This document shows, piece by piece, positions 5,631 to 5,769 of a stretch of 5,769 bases of DNA. Made by a program: the position numbers and the translations under genes. The DNA comes from Candidatus Atribacteria bacterium (GTDB lineage: Bacteria > Atribacterota > Atribacteria > Atribacterales > Atribacteraceae). Under the pieces are notes generated by a model. That model worked only from the letters and a program-made list of their open reading frames with translations, made no database searches and was not told the origin of the DNA. Where the stretch lies: contig JAGPGC010000079.1 in the NCBI GenBank assembly GCA_018056205.1, positions 1-5,769 on the forward strand. The letters run 5' to 3'. Numbering within the stretch: position 1 is the stretch's first letter; the number at the start of each line of letters is the position of its first letter.

Positions 5631-5769
5631 TTAGTTAAAAGATATCGAGTCTTTAATATCCTGTAATTTCTTATCTCCAATCCCTTTAACATTTAAAAGA
5701 TCTTCTATGGATTGAAAGGGACCGTAGGTCTCGCGATAATCAATTATTCTTTGAGCTATGGTATCACCG
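5631..5769 (-). CDS. comEA: ComEA-type helix-hairpin-helix protein, C-terminal end
   Basis: The last 45 codons of a minus-strand gene enter from the right edge and end in TAA at 5631-5633. The visible protein begins GDTIAQRIIDYRETYGPFQS, continues IEDLLNVKGIGDKKLQDIK and ends DSISFN. This is the hallmark tandem HhH DNA-binding domain at the C-terminus of ComEA. The first hairpin (…GIG) is cut by the edge, and the second hairpin is VKGIG. ComEA is a surface-anchored DNA receptor for natural transformation, feeding DNA to ComEC. Stand-alone HhH proteins of this type also occur without competence. The N-terminal membrane anchor and any SLBB domain lie outside the window, so the ComEA name rests on this domain alone. 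The gene converges on the Asp23-family gene with a 38-nt gap. Confidence 0.85.
   Translation of the reverse strand, partial: GDTIAQRIIDYRETYGPFQSIEDLLNVKGIGDKKLQDIKDSISFN

Overview
This is an AT-rich bacterial chromosomal segment. It carries a conserved housekeeping cluster on the minus strand and a divergent Asp23-family gene near the right end. Read along the minus strand, from right to left, the order is rpsU (ribosomal protein S21), yqeY, phoH, pgpH (a membrane HD-domain c-di-AMP phosphodiesterase), a fused ybeY-cytidine deaminase gene, and era, which runs off the left edge. This is the order known from Firmicutes such as Bacillus (rpsU-yqeY ... phoH-yqfF-ybeY-dgkA-cdd-era), with two differences. 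No genes lie between yqeY and phoH, and dgkA is absent because ybeY and cdd are joined in one reading frame. The S21 sequence, c-di-AMP turnover, the Asp23 protein and the gene order point to a Firmicutes-like or related low-GC lineage. Some uncultured phyla, such as Atribacterota, are also plausible; the genus cannot be named from this window.

Layout. Positions 1-205 hold the N-terminal 68 codons of Era. Positions 209-1036 hold the YbeY-CDA fusion. Positions 1037-1179 are non-coding and include a degenerate heptad tandem repeat just after the pgpH stop. pgpH (1180-3288) overlaps the end of phoH (3242-4249). yqeY (4259-4699) shares an ATGA with the end of rpsU (4696-4875). A perfect consensus housekeeping promoter (TTGACA, 17 nt, TATAAT) lies upstream of rpsU at 4909-4937 and probably drives the whole cluster. 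From 4938 to about 5172 is an AT-rich divergent intergenic region, then an Asp23-family gene on the plus strand (5173-5592). Facing it from the right edge is the C-terminal 45 codons of a ComEA-type helix-hairpin-helix protein (5631-5769, minus strand).

How the genes fit together. Several products act on or near the 3' end of 16S rRNA and small-subunit maturation: S21, YbeY and Era, with PhoH a frequent neighbour. PgpH controls the second messenger c-di-AMP, and cytidine deaminase serves pyrimidine salvage. The tight spacing suggests one transcript. Only the 143-nt gap before ybeY-cdd leaves room for a secondary promoter or processing site.

The most notable point is the YbeY-CDA fusion. Its CDA half is canonical, whereas its YbeY half has substitutions at two positions normally regarded as active-site residues. 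I saw no mobile element, CRISPR array, tRNA or rRNA, and nothing I would call a new defence or regulatory system.
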